Positions 1 through 6,650 are shown, counted from the stretch's first letter. The stretch is 6,746 bases of DNA from Salaquimonas sp. (GCA_024639745.1 JAHEHW010000096.1:1-6746); one strand, 5' to 3'. Numbers and translations are program-made. The notes: generated from the sequence alone by a model not told the origin.

Positions 1-23
1 GCTAATCAGTGCCTTTGAGAAAG

Positions 24-52
24 CATATAAATGCTGCGCTGCAGCATTGCAA
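24..52 (-). promoter_or_regulatory. Candidate leftward promoter with embedded PhaR-like operator
   Basis: Read on the minus strand, TTGCAA (52-47) and TATATG (29-24) are separated by exactly 17 bp. Each matches the sigma-70 consensus at 4 of 6 positions. The spacer carries CTGC-GCT-GCAG (34-44), so a repressor bound there would block RNA polymerase. The start of transcription would fall near position 17, and the gene would lie beyond the left edge. Downstream of phaC on the same strand, a phasin gene (phaP) is the usual occupant in alphaproteobacteria; that identity is inferred from context, since none of its coding sequence is visible. Confidence 0.45.
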
Positions 53-91
53 GGATTTTTTGCCGCAATGCGGCATTTTTTTCCGCAATGC
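31..91. promoter_or_regulatory. TGC-rich operator array, probable PhaR binding region
   Basis: Three related elements lie side by side. The first (31-47) is a perfect inverted repeat, ATGCTGC and GCAGCAT around GCT; it contains CTGC-N3-GCAG, the motif type reported for the PHB-sensing repressor PhaR of Paracoccus denitrificans. The second (61-75) is TGCCGC-AAT-GCGGCA. The third (83-91) repeats the second's CCGCAATGC. All three contain GCAATGC or its complement GCATTGC, at 44-50, 65-71 and 85-91, so centres are 21 and 20 bp apart, about two helical turns. The second element is flanked by T runs and could also act as a terminator for rightward transcription, but no rightward gene ends here. Confidence 0.6.
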
Positions 92-111
92 TTCAGATGG
101 TGCCACGAACG

Positions 112-1887
112 CTATTTTTTCCGGGATGCGACAACGTAAGTGCCTGGGGCCGGAGCAAGCGCGGGGTATTCTTTGGTTCCTGGCTCTCTCGCTTCGACTT
201 TCTTTCCCGATTCGCTCGCTAGCCAGTCCGACCACATCGGCCACCAGCTACCAGTATGATGCTCGGCATCGCCTTGCCACTGCTCCGGACCTCTGAATTC
301 GGCCTTGTTCGTCCAATAGCCGTATTTGTTCGCTTCGGGCGGATTGACCACCCCTGCGATGTGCCCGCTCTCCGCAAGGACGAGGGTCGTGTCGCCCGAG
401 AGCTTCGAGAGCCCTTTGAACGAGGATTTCCAGGGAGCGATATGGTCCGATTCGCTGGCGACGGCGAAGACCGGCAGCTTGATATCGGACATATCGAGCT
501 TCTTGCCATTTACCTTAAACGCACCCTGCGTGAGTTGATTGGCATCATAAAGATGATGCAGATATTCCTTCGCCATTCGGGCAGGCAGATTGGTCGAATC
601 GCCATTCCAGTACAAAAGATCGAACGCGGGTGGCGCTTCGCCCATCATGTAGGAGCGGACCGCCGGCCCGTAGACGAGGTCATTGGCGCGAAGATAGCTG
701 AAAGTTCGCGACATGATGAAGCTGTCCAGATAGCCCCGCGCTTCGACTTCGCGGTCGATGGCATTCAAAAAATCCTCATCGATGAAAACCCCAAGCTCGC
801 CCGCATCCTCGAAATCGGTGAGCGTGGTAAAGAAGGTTGCAGCATTTACCGGGCTCTTCTTTTGTTGGGCCAGGTAAGCGAGCGCTATGGTAAGCAGGGT
901 TCCGCCGATGCAATAGCCGATCGCGTTCACCTTTTTCGTATCGCAGATCTTGGCGGCGACATCGAAAGCCGTCAGTGCCCCTTCTTCCAGATAGGTATCG
1001 ATGCCGACATCGCGGTAATTCTCATTAGGGTTGACCCATGAAACCACGAATACGGTGAAGCCCTGCGAGACCGCATAGCGGATAAAGCTGTTTTTGGCCT
1101 TCAGATCCAGAATGTAGAACTTGTTGATCCATGGCGGCAGGATTACCAGCGGTATTTCGTGAACCTTTTTCGTCGTCGGGGTATATTGGATTAGTTCGAA
1201 CATCCGGTTGCGGAAAACGACCGACCCGGGAGTGGTCGCGAGGTTTTCACCCACCTTGAAGGCGGATGGGTCCGAAAGCGTGACGGAAAGCTCGCCCTCA
1301 TGCGCTTCGAGATCGCGCACTAGGTTGTCGAGTCCGTCGACCAGCGACTGGCCATTGGTCTCCATGGCTTTTTCCAGCGCGTCCGGGTTCGTGCTGAAGA
1401 AATTCGACGGCGAGAACAGATCGACCATCTGACGCGCAAAGAACTGGACCCGTTTCTTGTCGTCGTCCTCGATTTCCCCGAGACTGTCGACCGTATTCTG
1501 GATGACTTCCGACGAAAGCAGATATTGGTCCTTGATAAAGCTGAAATAGGGGTTTGTTTCCCAAAGCGGATTTCTGAATCGTTTGTCGGCCCTGTTCCGG
1601 CCATCTTGACCGGTACCGCCTTCGGCAAGCTTTTCCTGTGCCCTTGAAAAGTTCTCGAGGCTCTTGCGCCAGAATTGCACCTGTTGCTCGATCATTTTCT
1701 CAGGGCGGGCCATCATCTCGGCATAGTATGCCGCCGCGGCCTTGGCATACAGATTGTATCCAGGGCCTTGCAGGGAGGTGTCTGATTCTCGCCGTTTCGC
1801 AATCGCCTTGACCAGCCGCACGGTCAGAGATTCCATCCGTTCGAGATTTTGTTTCAGCAATTCAGGATCATACTTTGGTTCAGTCAT
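112..1887 (-). CDS. phaC: Class I poly(3-hydroxybutyrate) synthase PhaC
   Basis: This enzyme polymerises (R)-3-hydroxybutyryl-CoA into PHB at the granule surface, releasing CoA. The 591-residue length is typical of class I synthases. An N-terminal domain (about 1-200, with the family block DKRFRNPLWETNPYF at 101-115) precedes an alpha/beta-hydrolase catalytic domain. The lipase-like box GYCIGG spans 324-329 with nucleophile Cys326; Asp481 (in SESDHIAPW) and His509 (in SGHIAGVVNPP) complete the triad, matching Cys319, Asp480 and His508 of the Ralstonia eutropha enzyme. The start at 1887 (MTEPKYDP) was chosen because the frame upstream reads through the promoter region and does not resemble the family; a GGGAGGG stretch at 1908-1902 lies 14 nt upstream, which is rather far. 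The gene is divergent from phaZ, and its stop lies 20 bp from the TGC-rich array. The protein is intact. Confidence 0.97.
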   Translation of the reverse strand: MTEPKYDPELLKQNLERMESLTVRLVKAIAKRRESDTSLQGPGYNLYAKAAAAYYAEMMARPEKMIEQQVQFWRKSLENFSRAQEKLAEGGTGQDGRNRADKRFRNPLWETNPYFSFIKDQYLLSSEVIQNTVDSLGEIEDDDKKRVQFFARQMVDLFSPSNFFSTNPDALEKAMETNGQSLVDGLDNLVRDLEAHEGELSVTLSDPSAFKVGENLATTPGSVVFRNRMFELIQYTPTTKKVHEIPLVILPPWINKFYILDLKAKNSFIRYAVSQGFTVFVVSWVNPNENYRDVGIDTYLEEGALTAFDVAAKICDTKKVNAIGYCIGGTLLTIALAYLAQQKKSPVNAATFFTTLTDFEDAGELGVFIDEDFLNAIDREVEARGYLDSFIMSRTFSYLRANDLVYGPAVRSYMMGEAPPAFDLLYWNGDSTNLPARMAKEYLHHLYDANQLTQGAFKVNGKKLDMSDIKLPVFAVASESDHIAPWKSSFKGLSKLSGDTTLVLAESGHIAGVVNPPEANKYGYWTNKAEFRGPEQWQGDAEHHTGSWWPMWSDWLASESGKKVEAREPGTKEYPALAPAPGTYVVASRKK

Positions 1888-1963
1888 TGGCTTGTCAGTT
1901 GCCCTCCCTGTGCTCAAAGAGTACAAGTAGCGCAAATTCCGGTCCGGAAAAAGGAAGAACATT
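1888..1963. promoter_or_regulatory. Divergent phaC-phaZ control region
   Basis: These 76 bp must hold the promoters of both genes. A weak rightward candidate for phaZ is TTGCCC (1899-1904), a 17-bp spacer, then TACAAG (1922-1927), each 4 of 6 to consensus. No convincing leftward promoter for phaC was found. A perfect 13-bp palindrome, TTCCGG-T-CCGGAA (1937-1949), sits just ahead of the phaZ ribosome binding site AAGGAAG (1951-1957, 6 nt from the ATG) and could be an operator serving one or both genes. No CTGC-N3-GCAG site of the kind seen at 34-44 occurs here. Confidence 0.4.
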
Positions 1964-3205
1964 ATGGCAAATGCCTATACTTACGCCGCATATGATATGA
2001 CAGAATCCATGCGGCTGACCAATCAGTGGCTGGGTGCCACGGCAAAAGCCTTCTGGAGTTCGCCTGCATTTGGAATGACGGCCAACCCTTTTCCAGCCAC
2101 GCTGGCAGCATGGGGAGAAGTAGCAGAGCGCACCTACAAAAGGCTCAGCGTCAGGCCGGATTGGGGCATCACTTCGGTTGTGTCCGACGGCAAAGATCAT
2201 CTGGTTTCGATTGAACCGGTTCATACCAAACCGTTCTGCAGGCTGATTAATTTCAAGGTGCACCGCAAAGCCGCTGATCGTCCGAAGGTTCTGTTGATCG
2301 CGCCGATGTCCGGACACTACGCCACTTTGCTGCGGAATACCGTGAATAGCCTGCTGCCGGATTGCGATGTGTACGTCACCGACTGGCGCAACGCGCGCAA
2401 TGTGCCGGTTTCTGCGGGCAATTTCGATATTGAGGACTTCACTCAATACCTGATCGAGTTCTTCCGCTTTCTGGGCCCCAAAACCCAGGTTATGGCGGTT
2501 TGTCAGCCGGTGCCCCTTGCGCTGGCTGCGACTGCGTGGCTCGCGGAGCATGAAAAGGAATCGCTTCCCGCTTCACTCACACTCATCGGGGGGCCGGTCG
2601 ATCCGGATGCGAATCCCACGGATGTGACCGATTTCGGAAACCGTGTGATGATGGGGCAGTTGGAGCACTCCGTGATCCAGTCGGTCGGCGTGAATTTTGC
2701 CGGTGTGGGCCGCAGGGTATATCCCGGTAGCCTCCAATTGACATCCTTCATCATGATGAATCTCGATAAGCATTTCTCCGCATTCGCGAACCAGATCGTT
2801 CGCGTCGCGCGGGGGGAGGCGAGCGATTATGATCGTCACAACACCTTCTATGACGAATATCTTGCTGTCATGGATATGCCGGCTGAATTTTATCTTTCGA
2901 CCGTCGAGCGCATCTTTAAAGGTCGTGAGATCGCAACCAACAGTTTTAAACTCGAGGGCAAGCCGGTCGACATCGGCAAGATCAAGACCGTCCCGGTGAA
3001 AATTGTTGAAGGCGGTCGCGACGATATCTCTGGGCCGGGGCAGTGCGCTGCGGCGCTGAAACTGCTCACGGGTCTGCCGGAATCCAAGAAAGCTCATCAC
3101 ATTGAGCCCGATGCAGGGCACTACGGCATTTTCAGTGGCCGCGCCTGGCACGAAAATATTCGGCCCGTAGTCATGGATTTCATCGCCAAGCACACTGAAG
3201 GTTAA
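1964..3205 (+). CDS. phaZ: Intracellular poly(3-hydroxybutyrate) depolymerase PhaZ
   Basis: This cytoplasmic enzyme hydrolyses native amorphous PHB granules to 3-hydroxybutyrate and short oligomers. The 413-residue length is close to the roughly 419 of Ralstonia eutropha PhaZa1. No signal peptide is visible, as expected for an intracellular form. The catalytic cysteine is Cys180 in VCQPVP, which replaces the serine lipase box of extracellular depolymerases. The acid is Asp353 or Asp354 in EGGRDDISGPGQ, and the base is His386 in DAGHYGIFSG. These correspond by spacing to Cys183, Asp355 and His388 of PhaZa1. The start is supported by AAGGAAG six nt upstream. The gene diverges from phaC and is followed by phaB on the same strand after 150 bp, so it may share a transcript with phaB; only a very weak hairpin lies between them. 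Confidence 0.96.
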   Translation: MANAYTYAAYDMTESMRLTNQWLGATAKAFWSSPAFGMTANPFPATLAAWGEVAERTYKRLSVRPDWGITSVVSDGKDHLVSIEPVHTKPFCRLINFKVHRKAADRPKVLLIAPMSGHYATLLRNTVNSLLPDCDVYVTDWRNARNVPVSAGNFDIEDFTQYLIEFFRFLGPKTQVMAVCQPVPLALAATAWLAEHEKESLPASLTLIGGPVDPDANPTDVTDFGNRVMMGQLEHSVIQSVGVNFAGVGRRVYPGSLQLTSFIMMNLDKHFSAFANQIVRVARGEASDYDRHNTFYDEYLAVMDMPAEFYLSTVERIFKGREIATNSFKLEGKPVDIGKIKTVPVKIVEGGRDDISGPGQCAAALKLLTGLPESKKAHHIEPDAGHYGIFSGRAWHENIRPVVMDFIAKHTEG

Positions 3206-3355
3206 GCGTTCTGCTTGCAAAAAGCCTTTAATTCTGGTCCGCTTTGATTTGCCGTGAGGGCGCCGCCCTTTCCGGAGATTCAAGTACTACGATCCGCGGC
3301 TGGGAGTTCGCGTATCACATGGAGTTTTCATTGCCAATGGGAGGTAAACTGGCAC

Positions 3356-4081
3356 ATGGTTAAACGCACAGCGATTGTCACCGGTGGAACGCGCGGTATT
3401 GGCCGCGGCATCTGCGAGGTATTGCACGCCGAAGGGTATAACGTAATCGCCGGATATGGCGGAAACAGCGAGGCGGCGGCCAAGTTTACGGAAGAAACTG
3501 GCATCGAAGCTCATAAATGGGACGTTGCAGACTACGATGCCTGCCAGAAAGCGGTTGCTGATATCGTCGAAAAACACGGTCCTGTCACGGTCCTCATCAA
3601 CAATGCCGGCATCACCCGCGACGGCACCCTGAAGCGCATGGAATATGATGATTGGATGGCCGTTATTCAGACAAACCTGACCTCCGTCTTCAATCTCTGC
3701 AAAGCCTGCTGGCCCCACATGGTCGGCGAGAAATTCGGCCGCATTGTTAATATCTCGTCGGTCAACGGCCAGGCCGGCCAGTATGGCCAGGTCAACTATT
3801 GTGCTGCAAAGGCCGGCGTCATCGGCATGACAAAGGCGCTGGCGCAGGAAGGCGCGCGTTCAGGGATCACTGCGAACACCGTGGCCCCCGGCTATGTTGC
3901 GACGGACATGGTTGCAGCCGTACCGGAAAACATTCTCGAAAAGATCGTGAGCACCATCCCCGTCGGCCGCCTGGGCGACCCGACTGAAATCGCCCGCGCG
4001 GTTTATTTCCTTGTTCGCGAGGATTCGAACTTCGTTACCGGTTCGACCATCTCGATCAACGGCGGTCAGCATATGTACTGA
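3356..4081 (+). CDS. phaB: Acetoacetyl-CoA reductase PhaB
   Basis: This short-chain dehydrogenase makes (R)-3-hydroxybutyryl-CoA, the PhaC substrate, from acetoacetyl-CoA. At 241 residues it has the family length. The nucleotide-binding motif TGGTRGIG is at 9-16 and NNAG at 82-85. Ser135, Tyr148 and Lys152 form the catalytic set, with Asn107 in TNLTSVFN. The stretch NISSVNGQAGQYGQVNY and the ending NGGQHMY are typical of PhaB and help separate it from FabG. The start at 3356 was chosen over an in-frame GTG at 3254 because GGGAGG (3339-3344) lies 11 nt upstream and the longer N-terminus does not look like an SDR. Arg40 of the Ralstonia enzyme, near the NADP 2'-phosphate, is replaced by Ala here, while Arg13 in the glycine motif is one Ralstonia lacks. 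The thiolase gene phaA, often next to phaB, is not in the window. Confidence 0.95.
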   Translation: MVKRTAIVTGGTRGIGRGICEVLHAEGYNVIAGYGGNSEAAAKFTEETGIEAHKWDVADYDACQKAVADIVEKHGPVTVLINNAGITRDGTLKRMEYDDWMAVIQTNLTSVFNLCKACWPHMVGEKFGRIVNISSVNGQAGQYGQVNYCAAKAGVIGMTKALAQEGARSGITANTVAPGYVATDMVAAVPENILEKIVSTIPVGRLGDPTEIARAVYFLVREDSNFVTGSTISINGGQHMY

Positions 4082-4108
4082 CCGATCGGCCATGATTGAA
4101 AAGTAAAC

Positions 4109-4135
4109 GCCGCGGACCTGCTCCGCGGCATTTTT
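4109..4135 (+). terminator. Rho-independent terminator after phaB
   Basis: A perfect 8-bp stem, GCCGCGGA (4109-4116) and TCCGCGGC (4122-4129), encloses the five-base loop CCTGC and is followed by A and five T residues (4131-4135). It begins 28 bp after the phaB stop. On the minus strand the same stem is followed by GTTTACTTTT, an imperfect T tract, so it may also end the dehydrogenase transcript, whose stop is 24 bp before the hairpin. Confidence 0.88.
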
Positions 4136-4158
4136 ATGTGGAAAGGACAAATCGAGGC

Positions 4159-4968
4159 TTACTGGGACGTCCAGCCGCCATCGACCGGAATTGCAGCCCC
4201 GGTGATATTATGAGCTGCGCGGTGGCAGAGCCATGCTGCCAGATCGCCTAGTTCGGACGGCTCGGTCATCCGTTTACTCGGCTGTTTTTCCGACAATAGA
4301 TCGGCAACGCCCTTGTCCCTGTCCCCGCCATATTTCTCGGCGCGCGCCATGACCTGTGGCTCAATCAATTCGGTCTCGGTCCAGCCGGGGCAGATGCAAT
4401 TGACGGTTACGCCACCGGTTTGTGCGGAGCCTGCATCGGCATATTCAAGAGCGGCAACGCGAGAAAGGCCGATCAAGCCGAACTTGGAAGAGACATACGG
4501 AGCCTTCTCCTTCGAAGCCACCAGCCCGTGCACCGATGAGATATTGATGACCCGACCGAAGCCTCTCTCTGCCATTCCGGGCATGGCACGGCGCATGGTA
4601 TGGAAGGCGGCGGAAAGATTGACGGAAATGACGAGGTCCCAGATATCCGCTGTCGCATCGGCAAGCGAGACGGTTTTCTGGACGCCGGCATTGTTTACGA
4701 GGATATCGACAGGTCCCCAATCGGCCAGTTCATCCATCATTTTGTCTATAGCCGGGATATCACGCAGATCCGTATCGAAAAAACAGGTCTTCGGTGCGCC
4801 AGCGGCCTTCGTGGTTTCCTGTGCCGCTTCGGCCTGTTTCTTGTCTGCCAAACCATGAACCACGATATTGGCGCCCGCTGCTGCGAGTTTCTCGGCGATG
4901 GCCATTCCGATACCCTGAACCGAACCGGTGACGAGGGCCGTTTTTCCGCTTAGATATTTGTCAGTCAT
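4159..4968 (-). CDS. bdhA: D-3-hydroxybutyrate dehydrogenase (SDR family)
   Basis: The enzyme oxidises (R)-3-hydroxybutyrate, the product of PHB depolymerisation, to acetoacetate with NAD. The 269 residues carry TGSVQGIG (14-21), NNAG (92-95), Asn117, Ser145, Tyr158 and Lys162. Substrate-pocket residues defined in the Pseudomonas fragi enzyme are all present by alignment: Gln97 (Gln94), His147 (His144), Lys155 (Lys152), Trp196 (Trp187) and Gln205 (Gln196). The family block LLSEKQPS (224-231) and the ending VDGGWTSQ also fit. Relative to P. fragi there is a six-residue insertion at about 177-186. The ATG at 4968 was chosen over an in-frame TTG at 4992; a GGAG lies at 4985-4982, 13 nt upstream, inside the preceding ligase gene. 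The start overlaps the ligase stop in ATGACTGA (8 bp shared), implying translational coupling and one operon. Confidence 0.95.
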   Translation of the reverse strand: MTDKYLSGKTALVTGSVQGIGMAIAEKLAAAGANIVVHGLADKKQAEAAQETTKAAGAPKTCFFDTDLRDIPAIDKMMDELADWGPVDILVNNAGVQKTVSLADATADIWDLVISVNLSAAFHTMRRAMPGMAERGFGRVINISSVHGLVASKEKAPYVSSKFGLIGLSRVAALEYADAGSAQTGGVTVNCICPGWTETELIEPQVMARAEKYGGDRDKGVADLLSEKQPSKRMTEPSELGDLAAWLCHRAAHNITGAAIPVDGGWTSQ

Positions 4969-6550
4969 TTTGGGTTTTGGTCTCCGTTTCAACGAGCTTT
5001 CTGAGTTCCGTCTTTAACACCTTGCCGTAATTGTTCTTCGGCAATTCGTCCACAAAACGGTACCCTTTCGGCCGTTTGAACCCTGCTATTTCATTCCGGC
5101 AGTGACTGTCCAGTTCTGCAGCCGAAATTTCCGTCCCGGCTCTGGCGACGATGAAAGCGACAACTGACTCTCCCCATTCCGCATCCGGCTTCCCGATGAC
5201 GGATGTTTCGACCACATCGGGGTGGCTCAGCAGCACTTCTTCCACTTCGCGCGGATAGATATTCGTACCGCCCGAAATGATGACATCCTTGGACCTGTCC
5301 ATCAGCGTCACAAAACCATCCTGGTCCACCGCCCCGACGTCGCCGGTAAACAGCCATCCGTTCTTGATGGTTTGTGCCGTGGCCTCGTGGTTTTGCCAAT
5401 AACCGGACATGACGGATGGCCCTTTCACGATGATCTCACCTGGCTCTCCGGCCGGGACATCGTTGCCCAAGTTATCAACGGTTTTCACGTCAATCTGCGG
5501 ATGGGGCACGCCCACCGACTGCAATCGCTGACGCCAACGCGGGTGCTCGCGATCATTGACGAATTCCTTGGACAGCACCGTAATCGTCATCGGGCTTTCG
5601 CCCTGACCGTAGATTTGACAAAAGCGTGGCCCGAGAACCTCGACAGCCTCGATAATATCGGCAAGATACATCGGTCCGCCGCCATACACGATAGTCTTGA
5701 TGCCATCGCCTGTCTTGCCAACTGCCCTTGCATGATCGACGAGGCGCTTGATCATCGTTGGCGCCGCGAACATGTGAAGGCTTCCGAGTTTTTCCGCAGC
5801 TGCAAAAATCTCGGCGGGGTCGAAGCCCTTGGATACCGGAACGGCGTGTCGGGCACCCTTTAATACATGCTGTAGGCAATAGAGACCGGCGCCGTGACTG
5901 ATCGGCGCGGCATAAAAGGCGGTGTCGCTGTCACAGACATCATCTACGGCGGATAAATAATTGAGCGCCATCGCTTGCAGGTTGCCGCAGCTAATCATCA
6001 CGCCCTTGGGCCGTCCGGTGGTGCCTGAAGTGTAGAAAAGCCAGGCAGTATCCGTGTCGGATTTTGACACGGGAGTGGAAAGGCGATTCTCATTGCACAT
6101 TCCGTCGAATTGGGCGCTGCCCAGATCGACAAATTTGATCTTGGCAGCAGTTTCCGTTTCCGAAAGCTGCTCGATGCTTTTGGTGTCGCCAAAGCAGATC
6201 TTCGCGCCTGCGTTTCCAAGTATCCAGGCGGCTTCTTTGGGATGAAGTTTCGCGTTCACCGGTACTGCAATCCCGCCCGCGTACCAGATGCCGAACAGCG
6301 CCTCGAGATATTCCGTGGCATTCTTTGCGAAAAGCGCAACTCTTTCACCCGCTTCAAGACCAAATGCCTTTACAAGAGACCGCCCGAGGCTTGCTGAGCG
6401 GTTGTCGAAGCACTGGTAATCCGCCTCGGGTTCATCGCCTTTGAAAAGGGCGGGCCGATCGGGTCCGGTAAGTGCTGACCGGTGGAGCCATAGCGCGGGA
6501 TTCACACATACCTCCGTGATACGGGCCTTTGTCCCAAAAGCCGTGACCAT
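4961..6550 (-). CDS. AMP-forming acyl-CoA synthetase (ligase), substrate unassigned
   Basis: This 529-residue member of the adenylate-forming (ANL) superfamily should activate a carboxylic acid via an acyl-AMP to its CoA thioester. Visible motifs in order are YTSGTTGRPKGV (173-184, phosphate-binding loop), YGQGES (314-319), TGD (402-404), DRSKDVIISGGTNIYPREVEE (418-438, hinge and CoA-binding region), and PKNNYGKVLKTELR (504-517) with the presumed catalytic Lys510. The length and motifs resemble medium- or long-chain and aryl-type FadD-like ligases; dedicated acetoacetyl-CoA synthetases are about 650 residues. The ATG at 6550 has GGAG (6564-6561) 10 nt upstream. The gene overlaps the downstream 3-hydroxybutyrate dehydrogenase gene by 8 bp, so by context 3-hydroxybutyrate, acetoacetate or another short acid is a plausible substrate; this is inference. 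No signal peptide or membrane segment is evident. Confidence 0.93.
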   Translation of the reverse strand: MVTAFGTKARITEVCVNPALWLHRSALTGPDRPALFKGDEPEADYQCFDNRSASLGRSLVKAFGLEAGERVALFAKNATEYLEALFGIWYAGGIAVPVNAKLHPKEAAWILGNAGAKICFGDTKSIEQLSETETAAKIKFVDLGSAQFDGMCNENRLSTPVSKSDTDTAWLFYTSGTTGRPKGVMISCGNLQAMALNYLSAVDDVCDSDTAFYAAPISHGAGLYCLQHVLKGARHAVPVSKGFDPAEIFAAAEKLGSLHMFAAPTMIKRLVDHARAVGKTGDGIKTIVYGGGPMYLADIIEAVEVLGPRFCQIYGQGESPMTITVLSKEFVNDREHPRWRQRLQSVGVPHPQIDVKTVDNLGNDVPAGEPGEIIVKGPSVMSGYWQNHEATAQTIKNGWLFTGDVGAVDQDGFVTLMDRSKDVIISGGTNIYPREVEEVLLSHPDVVETSVIGKPDAEWGESVVAFIVARAGTEISAAELDSHCRNEIAGFKRPKGYRFVDELPKNNYGKVLKTELRKLVETETKTQND

Positions 6551-6572
6551 CCGTCTTCTACTCCGTTAAACC

Positions 6573-6584
6573 GCTGCGCGCAGC
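6573..6584. promoter_or_regulatory. 12-bp palindrome GCTGCGCGCAGC, possible operator
   Basis: This perfect palindrome contains CTGC-N2-GCAG and lies 22 bp upstream of the ligase ATG, in its leader or promoter. It resembles the CTGC-N3-GCAG site at 34-44 but has a spacer one base shorter, so PhaR binding is possible but unproven. On the plus strand it is followed by CCTTTTT; a terminator role is unlikely because no plus-strand gene ends here. Confidence 0.35.
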
Positions 6585-6593
6585 CCTTTTTCG

Positions 6594-6650
6594 CAACACC
6601 TCCATTCAAGGGCGGGGATTACGGCTGACCCTAGCCGATTGGAGGTGTTG
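6594..6650. repeat. 11-bp inverted repeat CAACACCTCCA / TGGAGGTGTTG
   Basis: The arms at 6594-6604 and 6640-6650 are perfect reverse complements, 35 bp apart. The spacer holds a smaller inverted repeat, CGGCT (6622-6626) and AGCCG (6633-6637). The arm-to-arm centre distance is 46 bp. It could be a pair of operator half-sites or a structured RNA leader. Confidence 0.65.

Noticed and set aside
61..82. TGCCGC-AAT-GCGGCA plus seven T residues as the phaC terminator
   Set aside because: The T run is on the wrong side: read in the phaC direction the stem is followed by A residues. It fits better as an operator element.
2..244. 80-codon minus-strand open frame at the left end
   Set aside because: It runs out of phaC in another frame and through the operator array and promoter; composition does not look like a protein gene.
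256..1041. 261-codon plus-strand open frame inside phaC
   Set aside because: It lies fully antisense to a clearly conserved synthase; the translation shows no recognisable domain, and it fits a frame mirrored from phaC codon bias.
1888..1962. 25-residue N-terminal extension of phaC to an ATG at 1962
   Set aside because: It would run across the whole divergent region to within 2 bp of phaZ and is unlike synthase N-termini; the internal ATG at 1887 fits the family.
1895..2551. 218-codon minus-strand open frame over the start of phaZ
   Set aside because: Antisense to conserved phaZ coding sequence, with no recognisable domain and crossing the divergent promoter region.
3257..3271. AGGGC-GCC-GCCCT hairpin followed by TT, as a phaZ terminator
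   Set aside because: The 5-bp stem has almost no T tract and lies 51 bp after the stop; too weak to call.
2573..3283. 236-codon minus-strand open frame over phaZ
   Set aside because: Antisense shadow of the depolymerase, including its catalytic motifs; no family resemblance.
3280..3310. Stretch that reads FKYYDPRLG in one frame, like the end of an RHS repeat
   Set aside because: The match is only a few residues with no flanking RHS sequence, so chance is the likeliest explanation.
5222..5863. 213-codon plus-strand open frame inside the ligase
   Set aside because: Antisense to conserved adenylation motifs, with no domain seen.
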